Source of the DNA: Pontibacter aquaedesilientis
GTDB taxonomy: Bacteria; Bacteroidota; Bacteroidia; Cytophagales; Hymenobacteraceae
Length of the DNA: 64,000 bases
Assembly (NCBI RefSeq): GCF_014773225.1
Contig: NZ_JACXAJ010000001.1
Coordinates: 1,054,001 to 1,118,000 of the forward strand
Direction: 5' to 3'
Shown here: piece by piece, positions 9,642 to 19,175 of the stretch
Numbering within the stretch: the stretch's first letter is position 1
Layout of the letters: each line of letters begins with the position of its first letter
The notes under the pieces: model-generated
Seen by the model: the letters and a program-made list of their open reading frames with translations, nothing else
The model's database searches: none
What the model was told of the DNA's origin: nothing
Translations under genes and position numbers: made by a program

Positions 9642-10529
9642 TTAAAAGACCAGTGTGGCATTAACGCCCCCAGATCTCAGACCCAGCTGTGGGTTCACCT
9701 GTAGCCGATGTTTCCTGATATTGAGTTTCTGATTCGCCACCTCATACAGGTATAGGGTTCCTTTAGCTGATAGGTAGCCTACCAATGCACCGGCCATCAC
9801 ATCTGTGGCCCAATGGGCGTTATCGTTTATGCGGGACAAGCCAACCAGAGTGGCAACCCCATAGGCGATGGGCGGCACGTATTTGTTCTCGTCTCCATAC
9901 ACCGAGGCCACTGTAGTCGCCACAGCGAAAGCAGTGGTGGTATGGGCAGAAGGCAGGGAGGTATTGCTGGATGTTTGGGCTGCCCCATTAAATATGTGGT
10001 TTTCGGTGGTGATATTTGGCCTATATCGGTGAAACTGCTTTTTTAACGTGCTCGTCACTCCCGAACTGATCAGGATGCTCGCCATAGCGACGAGACCTGC
10101 TTTCTGAAGTTTTGTATCTTGCCATGCCAAACCTCCCGCAAAAGCGAGGCCAGCGGCAGGCATTAGATAGCCCTGTCGCCCGAGCGGTTGCACCACGTAG
10201 GCAATCTGATCAGCAAAAGTAGTGCGATGGCTTTGGGTAAACTGCTGCAGCGGCTCATCCGCCAGGGCAAAGGTGGCCGTCCAGACACCCGCGCCCGCCA
10301 CCAATACAGCTGCTCCTTTGGCCACAGGCGATAATTTCAGCCTGATGGTATCGACCCCTGTTGCTCTGCCGGTAATAATCGGCTCGCTTTGAAGAGAGTG
10401 TGTTTCAACTGATTGAACACGCGGGGCAGGTATAAGCTGTGCATAAACAACCTGTGTGGTTACTGATGCCATCACCAGCAAGAGTAAATCCATTCGTTTG
10501 CGAATCACTGAAAACAGAAGCGGAAGCAT
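9642..10529 (-). CDS. PAP2-superfamily phosphatase, exported
   Basis: 295 residues from ATG 10529, chosen because it gives a basic-then-hydrophobic signal peptide ending near VVYAQ; a TTG at 10571 is a longer alternative. The three PAP2 signature blocks are present in order: KKQFHRYRP (Kx6RP), PSAHT (PSxH) and SRINDNAHWATD (SRx5Hx3D). Several hydrophobic segments surround them. Such enzymes dephosphorylate lipid phosphates (phosphatidic acid, undecaprenyl pyrophosphate, lipid A) at the periplasmic face. It stands alone between intergenic regions; no operon partner. Confidence 0.88.
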   Translation of the reverse strand: MLPLLFSVIRKRMDLLLLVMASVTTQVVYAQLIPAPRVQSVETHSLQSEPIITGRATGVDTIRLKLSPVAKGAAVLVAGAGVWTATFALADEPLQQFTQSHRTTFADQIAYVVQPLGRQGYLMPAAGLAFAGGLAWQDTKLQKAGLVAMASILISSGVTSTLKKQFHRYRPNITTENHIFNGAAQTSSNTSLPSAHTTTAFAVATTVASVYGDENKYVPPIAYGVATLVGLSRINDNAHWATDVMAGALVGYLSAKGTLYLYEVANQKLNIRKHRLQVNPQLGLRSGGVNATLVF

Positions 10530-10571
10530 ACTGCGCAACGTTTGTGGGATAAAGAATACACTATTATGCAA

Positions 10572-11077
10572 TTGCCTTACTTTCCGTAAGGCAATGTGAA
10601 ATTCAAACCTGAACGGATGAGGAATGCCTTGAGTACGATGTGGCGCCAGCTACTTGCACCACGCCATTAACACCCCTGTTACACATCAGGTATACGTGAA
10701 ATAAACTGACGCTCACTGTGGCGAAAAGAGTAGCTACAGCATAAAACACAGTTCATATTCATTAATACAGAGTTTAAATTGTAAAATTCCCCAAAAGGCT
10801 AGCTTCAAGACAGGAAGTTAAAAATAAAGGCATTATCCTTTCCGCCACAACTGCCTGGTGTTTTGAGTGTTATAACGCAATTGAAACGTTTGCTGTTGTA
10901 ACTGATCATATCCTTTTCAAATCCAGGGTTTACAAACCGCTTTTCGATTTACAGTTAACACGCACGAAGCGTAAAATTCAATTGTAGGTTATGAAGAGCC
11001 CTGTATGACAAAGTTTTCATACAGGGCTCCATTTAAAAAAGGGCACTTTATATATGGTCGCTTAAACCGGCATGTTC
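10572..11077. other. Intergenic region, about 500 bp
   Basis: No ORF with coding character and no RNA gene recognised. It lies upstream of the PAP2 gene and downstream of the efflux operon, both on the minus strand. The only structured element is the inverted repeat at 10997-11028. Confidence 0.5.
10997..11028 (-). terminator. Strong hairpin downstream of the RND efflux operon
   Basis: Perfect 12-bp stem AGCCCTGTATGA / TCATACAGGGCT (10997-11008 and 11017-11028) with an 8-nt loop, 50 nt past the last efflux gene. On the minus strand no U-run follows, so it may be an imperfect terminator or an mRNA 3'-end stabiliser. Confidence 0.55.
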
Positions 11078-12508
11078 TTAATTCCATCCGCCGCCTAACG
11101 CCCGGTATACTTTCACCAGCGCACTCATTTGATTTTTTTTAGTTTCGATAAGCTCAAACTTAGTTTCCAGGGCCTCACGTTGAGTTAAAAGGACTTCCAT
11201 GTAATCGGCCCGAGCCGACGCAAATAGGTCTTTCGATATAGCAATGGAGTGGGTGAGCGCCTCTACCTCCCTGGATTTCAAGTCATAGCTTTTATCCAGA
11301 TTATCTATTCTCGCCAACTGATTCAAAACTTCTATGTAAGCACTTAAAACAGTACGTTCGTAGTGGTAAATAGCTTGTATCTGTTTTGCGTTGGCACTGT
11401 TGTAGTTGGCTTTTATCGCATTTTTATTAATTAAGGGGGCCGCCAGATCACCGGCCAGCGTGTACAGCATGGACTCAGGCTTGAGTAAAAAGCTTGGATT
11501 GAAAGCCTGGTACCCTATACCTGCGGAAATACCCAAAGAGGGGTAGAACATGGCTTTAGCTACCTTTGTATCAAGTTTGGCGGCGGCCAACGCCAGTTCA
11601 GCCTGCTTTATATCCGGGCGGTTAGCCAAAAGTTGCGCTGGTATGCCTGCCTGTATAGTTTCTGGCACCATCGCCTCAAAGGGTTCTGTGCTCCGCTGAA
11701 TTGGCTGCGGGTACTGCCCCACCAGGAAGTTGATCCTGTTCTCGGTCTCCGTGATCTTCTGCTGAATGTCGAATTGAAGGCCCTGCGTGTGGAGTAATTG
11801 CGCTTCAAACCGGCGAACAGCCAGCTCGGTCACCCGGGTAGCCTCCTTCTGTATTTTTACAATCTTTAATGCATTGTGCTGCAGCTCTATGTTCTGCTTT
11901 AGGATAGCCAGTTGGCTGTCGAGTGCCAGCAACTCATAGTAGGCGTCGGCTATTTCTGCGATTAGATTGGTGACCATAAAATTTCGGCCTTCCACAGAAG
12001 CCAGGTATCTGTAAACCGCAGCCTGTTTCGCATGGCGCAGCTTATGCCACACATCCACCTCCCAGGTGGCAAAGGCCCCAACCAAGAAATCCGAAAGCGG
12101 CTCCGGCATTGCTTTCTCCGGTCTGATCTCAGTGGTCGCCTCCATTGCGCCTATGTTGGTATACCTGGCTACCTTGTCAACTCCGGTACCTGCCCGCAGG
12201 GCAACAGATGGCAGGTACTCCCCTTTTCTGGCTCTTACCTCGTTTCTGGAAATATCGATTTCCTGCAAAGTAATATGCAGCTCCTGGTTATGCTGCAGCG
12301 CAGTATCAATCAGGGCGGCTAGTTGTGGATCTGCAAAATAGGCCTTCCACTTGATCGTTCCGGAATTGGTGGCATCGAGTGAGTTATTGTAACTCGCTGG
12401 CACCGCTTTATTCTCAGTTTTTTCAACCAACGACGGTGTGACGCAGCCCGTCAGGGTTAACGACAGGCAGGCTATACCTATACCTTTGTATATTATACTT
12501 CTAAGCAT
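11078..12508 (-). CDS. Outer-membrane efflux lipoprotein (TolC/NodT family)
   Basis: 476 residues from ATG 12508, giving MLRSIIYKGIGIACLSLTLTG then the lipobox cysteine at about position 22. Two outer-membrane efflux protein repeats follow, with conserved features such as WEVDVWHKLRHAKQAA and LANRPDIKQAE typical of NodT/OprM proteins. It forms the outer-membrane channel of the tripartite pump whose other parts are encoded just upstream. Its start overlaps the end of the pump gene by 8 bp (stop at 12501), indicating translational coupling. Confidence 0.92.
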   Translation of the reverse strand: MLRSIIYKGIGIACLSLTLTGCVTPSLVEKTENKAVPASYNNSLDATNSGTIKWKAYFADPQLAALIDTALQHNQELHITLQEIDISRNEVRARKGEYLPSVALRAGTGVDKVARYTNIGAMEATTEIRPEKAMPEPLSDFLVGAFATWEVDVWHKLRHAKQAAVYRYLASVEGRNFMVTNLIAEIADAYYELLALDSQLAILKQNIELQHNALKIVKIQKEATRVTELAVRRFEAQLLHTQGLQFDIQQKITETENRINFLVGQYPQPIQRSTEPFEAMVPETIQAGIPAQLLANRPDIKQAELALAAAKLDTKVAKAMFYPSLGISAGIGYQAFNPSFLLKPESMLYTLAGDLAAPLINKNAIKANYNSANAKQIQAIYHYERTVLSAYIEVLNQLARIDNLDKSYDLKSREVEALTHSIAISKDLFASARADYMEVLLTQREALETKFELIETKKNQMSALVKVYRALGGGWN

Positions 12509-15500
12509 GATGAACATAGTCTTCGGTTAAAGGAACTTCCTCTTCATTTTGAATCAGGTGACGGCCATCGGCCAGGTGGGCGAATATGTAGTAGAGCCCG
12601 GGAACGATGATAACCCCGAACACAGTACCGAACAGCATGCCGCCCAACGCAGAAGCACCGATAGTCCGGTTGCCGATAGCTCCTGCACCGGTTGCAGCAA
12701 TCAAAGGGACCAGGCCGGCAATGAAGGCAAAAGAGGTCATCAAAATCGGGCGGAAACGTACCCGCGCACCCTCTATGGCGGCATCAAATATAGAGGCTCC
12801 TTCCTGCCGCTTCTGCACGGCGAACTCCACAATAAGCACTGCATTCTTGCCGAGCAGTCCGATGAGCATGATAAGCCCGATCTGCGCGTAGATGTTGTTT
12901 TCCAGCCCCATCAGCTGAAGCACCATGAACGAGCCAAACACCCCGACCGGAAGCGAAAGCACCACCGCCAGCGGAATAATAAAACTCTCGTACTGTGCCG
13001 CCAACACAAAATATACAAACACCACCACGATCAGAAAGACATAAAGTGCCTCGTTTCCTCTGCCGGCCTCGTCATACGAGAGGCCTTCCCAGGCAATAGT
13101 ATACCCCTTCGGCAAAGTCTGACTGGCAACTTCCTGCACCGCCTGAATGGCATCAGCCGTAGTGTACCCCTTAGCCGGAAGCCCCTGGATAGCGGCTGAA
13201 TTGTAGAGGTTAAAGCGCATCACTTCGTTTGGCCCTTGTGTCTTCTTCAGCTTCATAAAGGCAGAATAAGGCACCATCTCGCCATGGTCATTTCTTGCGT
13301 AAAGCTTCAGCAAATCAGATGGGAGGCGTCTGAACTGTGGGTCAGCCTGTACATAGACTTTGAAAAACTGATTAAATTTAATGAAGCCCTGCTCGTAGGT
13401 ACTGCCAATCAGAATGTTGAGGTTTTCCATAGCGCTTCCGATGGATACTCCTTTTTGCATGGCCAATTTGTTGTCAATCTCCAACTCGTACTGCGGATAA
13501 TTGGCTGCGAAAAACGTAAACAGGCCAGTGAGCTCTTTTCGTTTGCTCAGATTATCTATGAATTCCTGGTTTGCCTTGTCAAACGCATGGTAGTCCGTTT
13601 CAGAGTTCTTGTCCAGCAAACGCATCGAAAAACCACCCGAAGAACCAAAGCCGGGTATGGCTGGGGGCTCGAAGAACTCTACTACGGCTCCTAGGCCTTT
13701 CGATTTCTCCTCCAGCTCTTCCATGATCTCCTTTACGGTATGGTGGCGCTCTGACCATGGCTTCAGGTTGATTAGGCAGGTACCCGCATTGGAGCCCCGC
13801 CCTTCAGTCATGATCTCGTATCCTGCCAAAGAGGACACCGACTCTACCCCGTCTATCTCCTCACAGATCTTCTGGAGATGCTGCGATACCTGATTGGTTT
13901 TCTCCAGCGTAGATCCGGGCGGTGTCTGGATGATGGCGTAGATAGTCCCCTGGTCTTCGTTCGGTATAAATCCGGAAGGAAGGATTTGATTCTCATAAAA
14001 TATACCGGCACCAAAGGCCAACAGGATTCCGAATGTTAACCACTTTCTGCTGACGATCGACTTCAGCAATCCAACGTATTGGCCGGTCAATTTCTCAAAT
14101 CCACGGTTAAAGCGATCTAGTGCCCTTGTGAGCAGATTTTTCTTTTTTTCAGCCCCATGTTGGTTTTTCAAGAGCATGGCGCAGAGTACCGGTGTCAGCG
14201 TAAGGGCCACCAAGGCCGAAATGACAATTGAACTGGCCATTGTGATGGAGAACTGCCGGTAAAACGTACCCACAGGGCCAGACATGAACGAAATGGGGAG
14301 GAATACTGACACCATAACGGCTGTGATGGCGATAATAGCACCGCTGATTTCCCCAAGCACCTTTTTGACAGCATGGTAAGGCGACAGATGGGGCTCTTCC
14401 TCCAATTTGGCATGGACAGCCTCCACCACTACAATGGCATCGTCCACCACAATCCCAATAGCCAGCACAAGGGCAAAAAGCGTGACTAAGTTGATGGAAA
14501 GCCCAAAGAACTGAATCACGAAAAATGCCCCGATCAAGGACACCGGCACAGCCAGGATTGGAATAAGCGTAGAGCGCCAATCGCCCAGGAAGATGAACAC
14601 CACGATGGCTACCAATATAAAGGCATCGCGCAAGGTATGGATCACCTGCTCAATAGAGGCATCCAGGAACTGGGACACGTCATAGCTGATCTTGTAGTCC
14701 ATTCCAGGCGGGAAATAAGGTTTCATCTCCTCAAGCTGGGCTTTCACTTCAGCTATCACATCGCTGGCGTTGCTGCCATAGTTCTGCTTCAGCACGATCG
14801 CTGCCGATGGATGACCATCCAGGTTGGAATAAATGTCAAAGAATTCGCTTCCTAACTCAACCGTGGCAATGTCTTTGAGGTGAATACTCTCCCCTTCGGC
14901 ATTGGCCCGTACAATTACACCCTCGTACTCTTCCGGTTTGTTATACCTGCCTTTGTAAGTAAGCACATACTCCAGCGACTGGGCCGCTATACCGGAGCTT
15001 TGACCCAGCCTGCCGGGGCGGCCGATAATGCTCTGCTCGTCTAGTGCCTTCATAACTTCCTCTACCGAGATGCTGTAAGCCCGCATGCGGTCAGGGTTCA
15101 GCCAGATCCGCATGGCATACCTTCGGCTGCCTAATATCTGTGCCCGTGCCACCCCATTGATCCGCTGGATTTCCGGAATCATCTTCACGGTGGCATAATT
15201 GAAAAGAAACTTCTCGTCCATGCTTTCATGCTTGGAGTAGAGGTTGACGTACATCAACATACTGGGCTGGACCGGCGTGATCACCACTCCCTCCCGCTGT
15301 ACCAGTTCCGGCAGAAGGGGCATCACCTGGTCTACCCTGGTTTTTACCCGAACAACAGCATCGTTGGGGTCGGTACCCGGTTCGAAAATGATTCGAAGGG
15401 TGGCCTCTCCGGCACTGGTAGCATCAGATGCTATGTACCGCATCCCTTCCACTCCATTAATGGCCTGCTCAAGGGTAATGAGAGTAGAGTTCACCAACAC

Positions 15501-15665
15501 ATCTGCGCTGGCCCCCGGATAAGCGATGAAAATGTTAACCGTAGTAGGTGCAATATCCGGGAACTGGGAGATGGGGAGTTTCTTGATGGCGAGCGTACCC
15601 ACAAAAACAATCATGACCGACAGGACGATTGCAAATACAGGTCTATGTATGAATTTACTGAACAT
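12501..15665 (-). CDS. RND multidrug efflux pump, HAE-1 (AcrB-like) inner-membrane subunit
   Basis: 1054 residues, the usual AcrB length. It begins MFSKFIHRPVFAIVLSVMI as in HAE-1 pumps, shows two six-helix membrane blocks (about 335-555 and 870-1035), and in TM4 has VLAIGIVVDDAIVVVEAVHA with the Asp pair that relays protons. Two large periplasmic porter domains lie between. It exports hydrophobic or amphiphilic compounds by proton motive force together with the adaptor (15691-16788) and the channel (11078-12508). Confidence 0.95.
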   Translation of the reverse strand: MFSKFIHRPVFAIVLSVMIVFVGTLAIKKLPISQFPDIAPTTVNIFIAYPGASADVLVNSTLITLEQAINGVEGMRYIASDATSAGEATLRIIFEPGTDPNDAVVRVKTRVDQVMPLLPELVQREGVVITPVQPSMLMYVNLYSKHESMDEKFLFNYATVKMIPEIQRINGVARAQILGSRRYAMRIWLNPDRMRAYSISVEEVMKALDEQSIIGRPGRLGQSSGIAAQSLEYVLTYKGRYNKPEEYEGVIVRANAEGESIHLKDIATVELGSEFFDIYSNLDGHPSAAIVLKQNYGSNASDVIAEVKAQLEEMKPYFPPGMDYKISYDVSQFLDASIEQVIHTLRDAFILVAIVVFIFLGDWRSTLIPILAVPVSLIGAFFVIQFFGLSINLVTLFALVLAIGIVVDDAIVVVEAVHAKLEEEPHLSPYHAVKKVLGEISGAIIAITAVMVSVFLPISFMSGPVGTFYRQFSITMASSIVISALVALTLTPVLCAMLLKNQHGAEKKKNLLTRALDRFNRGFEKLTGQYVGLLKSIVSRKWLTFGILLAFGAGIFYENQILPSGFIPNEDQGTIYAIIQTPPGSTLEKTNQVSQHLQKICEEIDGVESVSSLAGYEIMTEGRGSNAGTCLINLKPWSERHHTVKEIMEELEEKSKGLGAVVEFFEPPAIPGFGSSGGFSMRLLDKNSETDYHAFDKANQEFIDNLSKRKELTGLFTFFAANYPQYELEIDNKLAMQKGVSIGSAMENLNILIGSTYEQGFIKFNQFFKVYVQADPQFRRLPSDLLKLYARNDHGEMVPYSAFMKLKKTQGPNEVMRFNLYNSAAIQGLPAKGYTTADAIQAVQEVASQTLPKGYTIAWEGLSYDEAGRGNEALYVFLIVVVFVYFVLAAQYESFIIPLAVVLSLPVGVFGSFMVLQLMGLENNIYAQIGLIMLIGLLGKNAVLIVEFAVQKRQEGASIFDAAIEGARVRFRPILMTSFAFIAGLVPLIAATGAGAIGNRTIGASALGGMLFGTVFGVIIVPGLYYIFAHLADGRHLIQNEEEVPLTEDYVHHA

Positions 15666-15690
15666 GTGTTGTGCTTTTAAGGACGCCTAA

Positions 15691-16788
15691 TTATTCTGCA
15701 TACAAGTCTAGATGCGCTATAACAGAGTTAGGCGCTAAGAATTGGTATTGTATTTTTTCGTTTTCGCGAACCAGCCGCAGCCCCTCCAGCAGAATCTTGT
15801 CGTTTTCAGCCAGCCCCTTTTGCACCACATAAATGTGAGGGATTTCAGCAGCTACTGTTATTTCTCTCGAGCGCAGCACATTGTCTTTATCCACCACATA
15901 GACAAACTTTTTGTCCAGAACCTCAAAAGTGGCCTTCTGAGGTATAAGCAGTGCGTTCTGAAGGGGAATTTCCATCCGGATGTTACCCGTGGACCCATGT
16001 CGCAGCAATCCATCCGGGTTAGGGAAGGTCGCCCTGAAAGCGATGTTGCCCGTCTCGTTATTGAAATCTGCCTGAATGGTCTCGACTACCCCCGGGTAGC
16101 CAAACAGCTTGTTGTTCGCCATTAGCAGGCTAACTTTTACTGCGTCCTGGGTTTTGGCCTTGCTTTGATAATCCAGGTATTCCGCTTCCGGAACATTGTA
16201 GTAAACCCACATTTTACTGTTATCCGAAAGATGTGACAGCAATTCTCCCTCTTCTACCAGGCTTCCCTGCCTTACATGGAAGCGGTCTATGATGCCATCA
16301 AAAGGGGCTCTGATCTCGGTAAACTGCAGGTGAACCTGTGCCAGTGTCACTTCAGCCTTGGCTTTATCCCACTTGGCCTTGGCCATTGCCAACTCATTGG
16401 GGGACACGATATTGCCGTCGGCTAGTTTTTTTGTATTGAGATACTCAATTTGTGCGAAATTGGCTTCTGCCTGCGCCCTTTGGCGCTCAGCCTCATACAG
16501 CTTGGGCATAATTTGAAACAACAGCTGGCCGGCTTTCACAAACTGCCCCTCGTCCACAAAAATCTTTTGCAGATAACCTCTTTCCTGGGTTCTTAGCTCG
16601 ATGTGGCGAATGGCGTGTATCTGGCTGACGTAATCTACTGAAATGGTCGTGTCCATCTTCACAGGGCTGGTCACCAGGAACTTAATATTGGCTTCCTCAT
16701 TTTCTTCTCCTTTTGAGGAAGTACAGCTTGAATGCCACAATAGGGCACACAACCCCATAAACATGAGGAGTGTCTTCATGATTTTCAT
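15691..16788 (-). CDS. RND efflux periplasmic adaptor lipoprotein (MFP/HlyD family)
   Basis: 365 residues from ATG 16788; the region upstream to 16857 is open but reads as non-coding. The N-terminus MKIMKTLLMFMGLCALLWHS ends at a lipobox cysteine near 22. The lipoyl/barrel-sandwich hairpin is visible (ERGYLQKIFVDEGQFVKAGQ and APFDGIIDRFHVRQGSLVEE), with a coiled-coil hairpin between (QRAQAEANFAQIEYLNTKKL). First gene of the adaptor-pump-channel operon; 25 bp before the pump gene. Confidence 0.93.
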   Translation of the reverse strand: MKIMKTLLMFMGLCALLWHSSCTSSKGEENEEANIKFLVTSPVKMDTTISVDYVSQIHAIRHIELRTQERGYLQKIFVDEGQFVKAGQLLFQIMPKLYEAERQRAQAEANFAQIEYLNTKKLADGNIVSPNELAMAKAKWDKAKAEVTLAQVHLQFTEIRAPFDGIIDRFHVRQGSLVEEGELLSHLSDNSKMWVYYNVPEAEYLDYQSKAKTQDAVKVSLLMANNKLFGYPGVVETIQADFNNETGNIAFRATFPNPDGLLRHGSTGNIRMEIPLQNALLIPQKATFEVLDKKFVYVVDKDNVLRSREITVAAEIPHIYVVQKGLAENDKILLEGLRLVRENEKIQYQFLAPNSVIAHLDLYAE

Positions 16789-16995
16789 GATGTAACTAAT
16801 TAATTGGTGGATAAGATTTTTTGCGAAATAGCGATCACGGTGTTTTAGGAAAAACACAGAACCAGCCCCAAGGCAAATGCAAAGGGTACTAGTTAAAAAT
16901 AAAATAATTGGATGGTGCTGCTCTATAGACCCAAGTATAGGGTATAGAGTGGTTGCTGCATAAGTGGGAGTGCAGCCAACCAGTAAGGCGTGGTA

Positions 16996-17361
16996 TTATA
17001 GTAAGAAGGAGTCTTTGAGCAGGTATATGGCCGGGAACCTGCCTTTGATGGCAGCACCATAATGCACCAGAAAATGCTTATTAACGATCTCAAATTCAGG
17101 CACAAAGTCATAAAACAGACCTTTGTTGGCGGCAGTAAACAAAATTGACTGAACGGTGTCTTCCTCTTCCTCCGTTTCTTTGTTTACCTGGAAGGCCTGT
17201 AGTTCAAAAGAGGCTTTTTTAAGTATATGCTGGCGCGAATGCTCTGGCAGCACGTCTGTCGATACTGGTGATTCGGACATGATAGTTGCCGCAATAGCAT
17301 ACCCGCCCGCCAGGTTAAAGCAGGTAAGGCAGATTAGCAAAAGCAACAGGAATCGTTTCAC
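16996..17361 (-). CDS. Small secreted hypothetical protein, 121 residues
   Basis: GTG start at 17361 gives MKRFLLLLLICLTCFNLAGG, a clear signal peptide, then a mature chain of about 95 residues with an acidic patch (KETEEEEDT). No family recognised. It lies 207 bp upstream of the efflux adaptor on the same strand and could be co-transcribed. Coding status rests on the signal peptide and the intact frame. Confidence 0.6.
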   Translation of the reverse strand: MKRFLLLLLICLTCFNLAGGYAIAATIMSESPVSTDVLPEHSRQHILKKASFELQAFQVNKETEEEEDTVQSILFTAANKGLFYDFVPEFEIVNKHFLVHYGAAIKGRFPAIYLLKDSFLL

Positions 17362-17537
17362 AGCAGCGGTATCGAAATTAAGAAGTCAAGTGCAAATGTA
17401 ACGGAATTGTTGACATCCATTGTCTCTCGCGACAATAAAATTATTGCAAAAAGTTTAAACCCCATTCCTCCCATTACCTGCCTATAATTATCATGCTTAT
17501 AGCATTCTGCTGATCTGACCTACAGATTCAGGCTTAT

Positions 17538-17581
17538 GTAACCATTGTCACTGAATACGCCTTTCGATTCCTCCACCTTTG
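17538..17581 (+). promoter_or_regulatory. CRP-like operator and -7 element (sulfur regulon copy 1)
   Basis: GTAACCATTGTCAC at 17538-17551, conserved TG, 22-nt spacing (17552-17573), then CACCTTTG (17574-17581). One base in the left arm and one in the -7 element depart from consensus. It is placed to activate the porin gene at 17643. Confidence 0.75.
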
Positions 17582-17642
17582 CATAATCAAGAATACTCTT
17601 TAGGATATCTATCCTGCTAACAGATTTTAAAATTCCGACATT

Positions 17643-19052
17643 ATGCAAATGAAACTTGTGCTGCCAATCGCTTTGCTGTGTACGTTAGGGTGGAACAGTG
17701 CTGCCGGTCAGGACCATCATACCACTGATCAAGGGCATGGGACCGAACAAGAAGCCGATACAATTCAAATTAACAGTGTAAAAGAGCTTTTCACCAAAGG
17801 GGAAGTGAATGGTCATATCCGGAACCATTTTATGGCCACTTTCAATCACCGTACCCTATCAGACAATTATGCCAATGCCATTGGGGCGGAAATCGGGTAT
17901 AAGACGGCTTCCTTGTATGGGTTCCGCTTTGGGTTCGCGGGCTTGTTCACTTACAACCTGTTTTCATCGGATATTTGGGAACGGGACTTTATCGCCGAAA
18001 AGCACCCTAAATTTGAACTTGAGCTTTTTGATATCGAAGACCCGCACAATAAGGCTGATCTGGATCGTCTGGATGAGATATACCTGGCCTATAACGCTAA
18101 ACATCTTCGGGCGAAGGTAGGACGTTTTAGTTTTACCTCTCCGCTGATGAACCCCCAAGACACGCGTATGAAGCCTTATTCATTTCAAGGTATAAAGGTG
18201 CAGATACCTTTCCAGGAAAAAGGCCAGATCACGTTCGCATGGTTCGACCATTTCTCCCCAAGAAGTACTGTGGAATGGTTTAAGGCTGATGAGACGATCG
18301 GCATTTTCTCACCAGGTGTGGATGAATTTGGCAACCCATCCGATTACCCACACCATACGAGTACCAAAGGTGTGGCTGTGGCTGGCTTGGAGCTGCATCC
18401 AAATAAGCGCCTCAAGGCTGAGGCATGGAACTACTGGATTGAAAATGTCTCCAATAACAGCTATGGCAAGGCGGTAGTGGCAGTAGCCCCTCAGGTTAAG
18501 TTAGGTGTGGAGGGTCTGTACCAGTTCCAGGTGGGTGATGGCGGAAACCCCAAAACCCAACACGTATATTTTCCAGAACAGCGGCAATGGCTGGCTGGCG
18601 GTATGCTGGCCTATGAGCTAAACAATCTGAACCTCTCGCTTAACTATCTGCACATTGACGGAGACGGGCGTTTCCTGTTCCCGAGGGAATGGGGACGTGA
18701 GCAGTTTTTCGCTACTTTATCGAGAGGCCGAATGGAAGGCGTGGGCAAAGCTGACCTGCTGGTAGCCAAAGCCCACAAGCACTGGTCTGGCAATTTTTCG
18801 TCTGAACTTGCTTTGGCCAGGTCCTGGTTGCCAGAGCCAACCGATTACAGGTATAACAAGTATGGAGCCGTTTCATACTGGGGCTGGGTCGCTGACTTGA
18901 AATACAGTCCTGCAAAGCCTGTTCTGGATGGACTCAGCTTTCGCTTGCTCTACATCGGCAGGGAGTCTCCAGGTACGGGCATTCCGCTGAAGGATAGGTA
19001 CTACAATACCAATTTTCATCACCTGAATTTTGTGACACAGATTACTTTTTAA
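17643..19052 (+). CDS. Outer-membrane beta-barrel porin (OprD-like)
   Basis: 469 residues; signal peptide MQMKLVLPIALLCTLGWNSA followed by a His-rich short stretch (DHHTTDQGHGTE). The rest is amphipathic beta-strand sequence typical of OprD/substrate-specific porins: early VNGHIRNHFMATFNHR, then AIGAEIGYKT and LAYNAKHLRAKVGRFSFTSP, ending in a terminal Phe (FVTQITF). It probably admits small solutes across the outer membrane. The upstream operator is shared with the sulfur genes, suggesting its substrate is a sulfur oxyanion or related organic acid; that is inference. Confidence 0.78.
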   Translation: MQMKLVLPIALLCTLGWNSAAGQDHHTTDQGHGTEQEADTIQINSVKELFTKGEVNGHIRNHFMATFNHRTLSDNYANAIGAEIGYKTASLYGFRFGFAGLFTYNLFSSDIWERDFIAEKHPKFELELFDIEDPHNKADLDRLDEIYLAYNAKHLRAKVGRFSFTSPLMNPQDTRMKPYSFQGIKVQIPFQEKGQITFAWFDHFSPRSTVEWFKADETIGIFSPGVDEFGNPSDYPHHTSTKGVAVAGLELHPNKRLKAEAWNYWIENVSNNSYGKAVVAVAPQVKLGVEGLYQFQVGDGGNPKTQHVYFPEQRQWLAGGMLAYELNNLNLSLNYLHIDGDGRFLFPREWGREQFFATLSRGRMEGVGKADLLVAKAHKHWSGNFSSELALARSWLPEPTDYRYNKYGAVSYWGWVADLKYSPAKPVLDGLSFRLLYIGRESPGTGIPLKDRYYNTNFHHLNFVTQITF

Positions 19053-19090
19053 GGTATAATGAAGAACAAATTAACCGCAATGAACGCTAT

Positions 19091-19134
19091 GTGACTTACA
19101 TCACTGTACGGGGCTTACGTATACCTTAACTTTG
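19091..19134 (+). promoter_or_regulatory. CRP-like operator and -7 element (sulfur regulon copy 2)
   Basis: GTGACTTACATCAC at 19091-19104, then TG, exactly 22 nt (19105-19126), then TAACTTTG (19127-19134), a full TAnnTTTG match. No obvious -33 element is visible in the spacer, consistent with activator dependence. Drives the CstB-like gene at 19176. Confidence 0.85.
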
Positions 19135-19175
19135 TAGTAAAATCAGTAATTCCGAAAAATTAAAAACCATAACCC

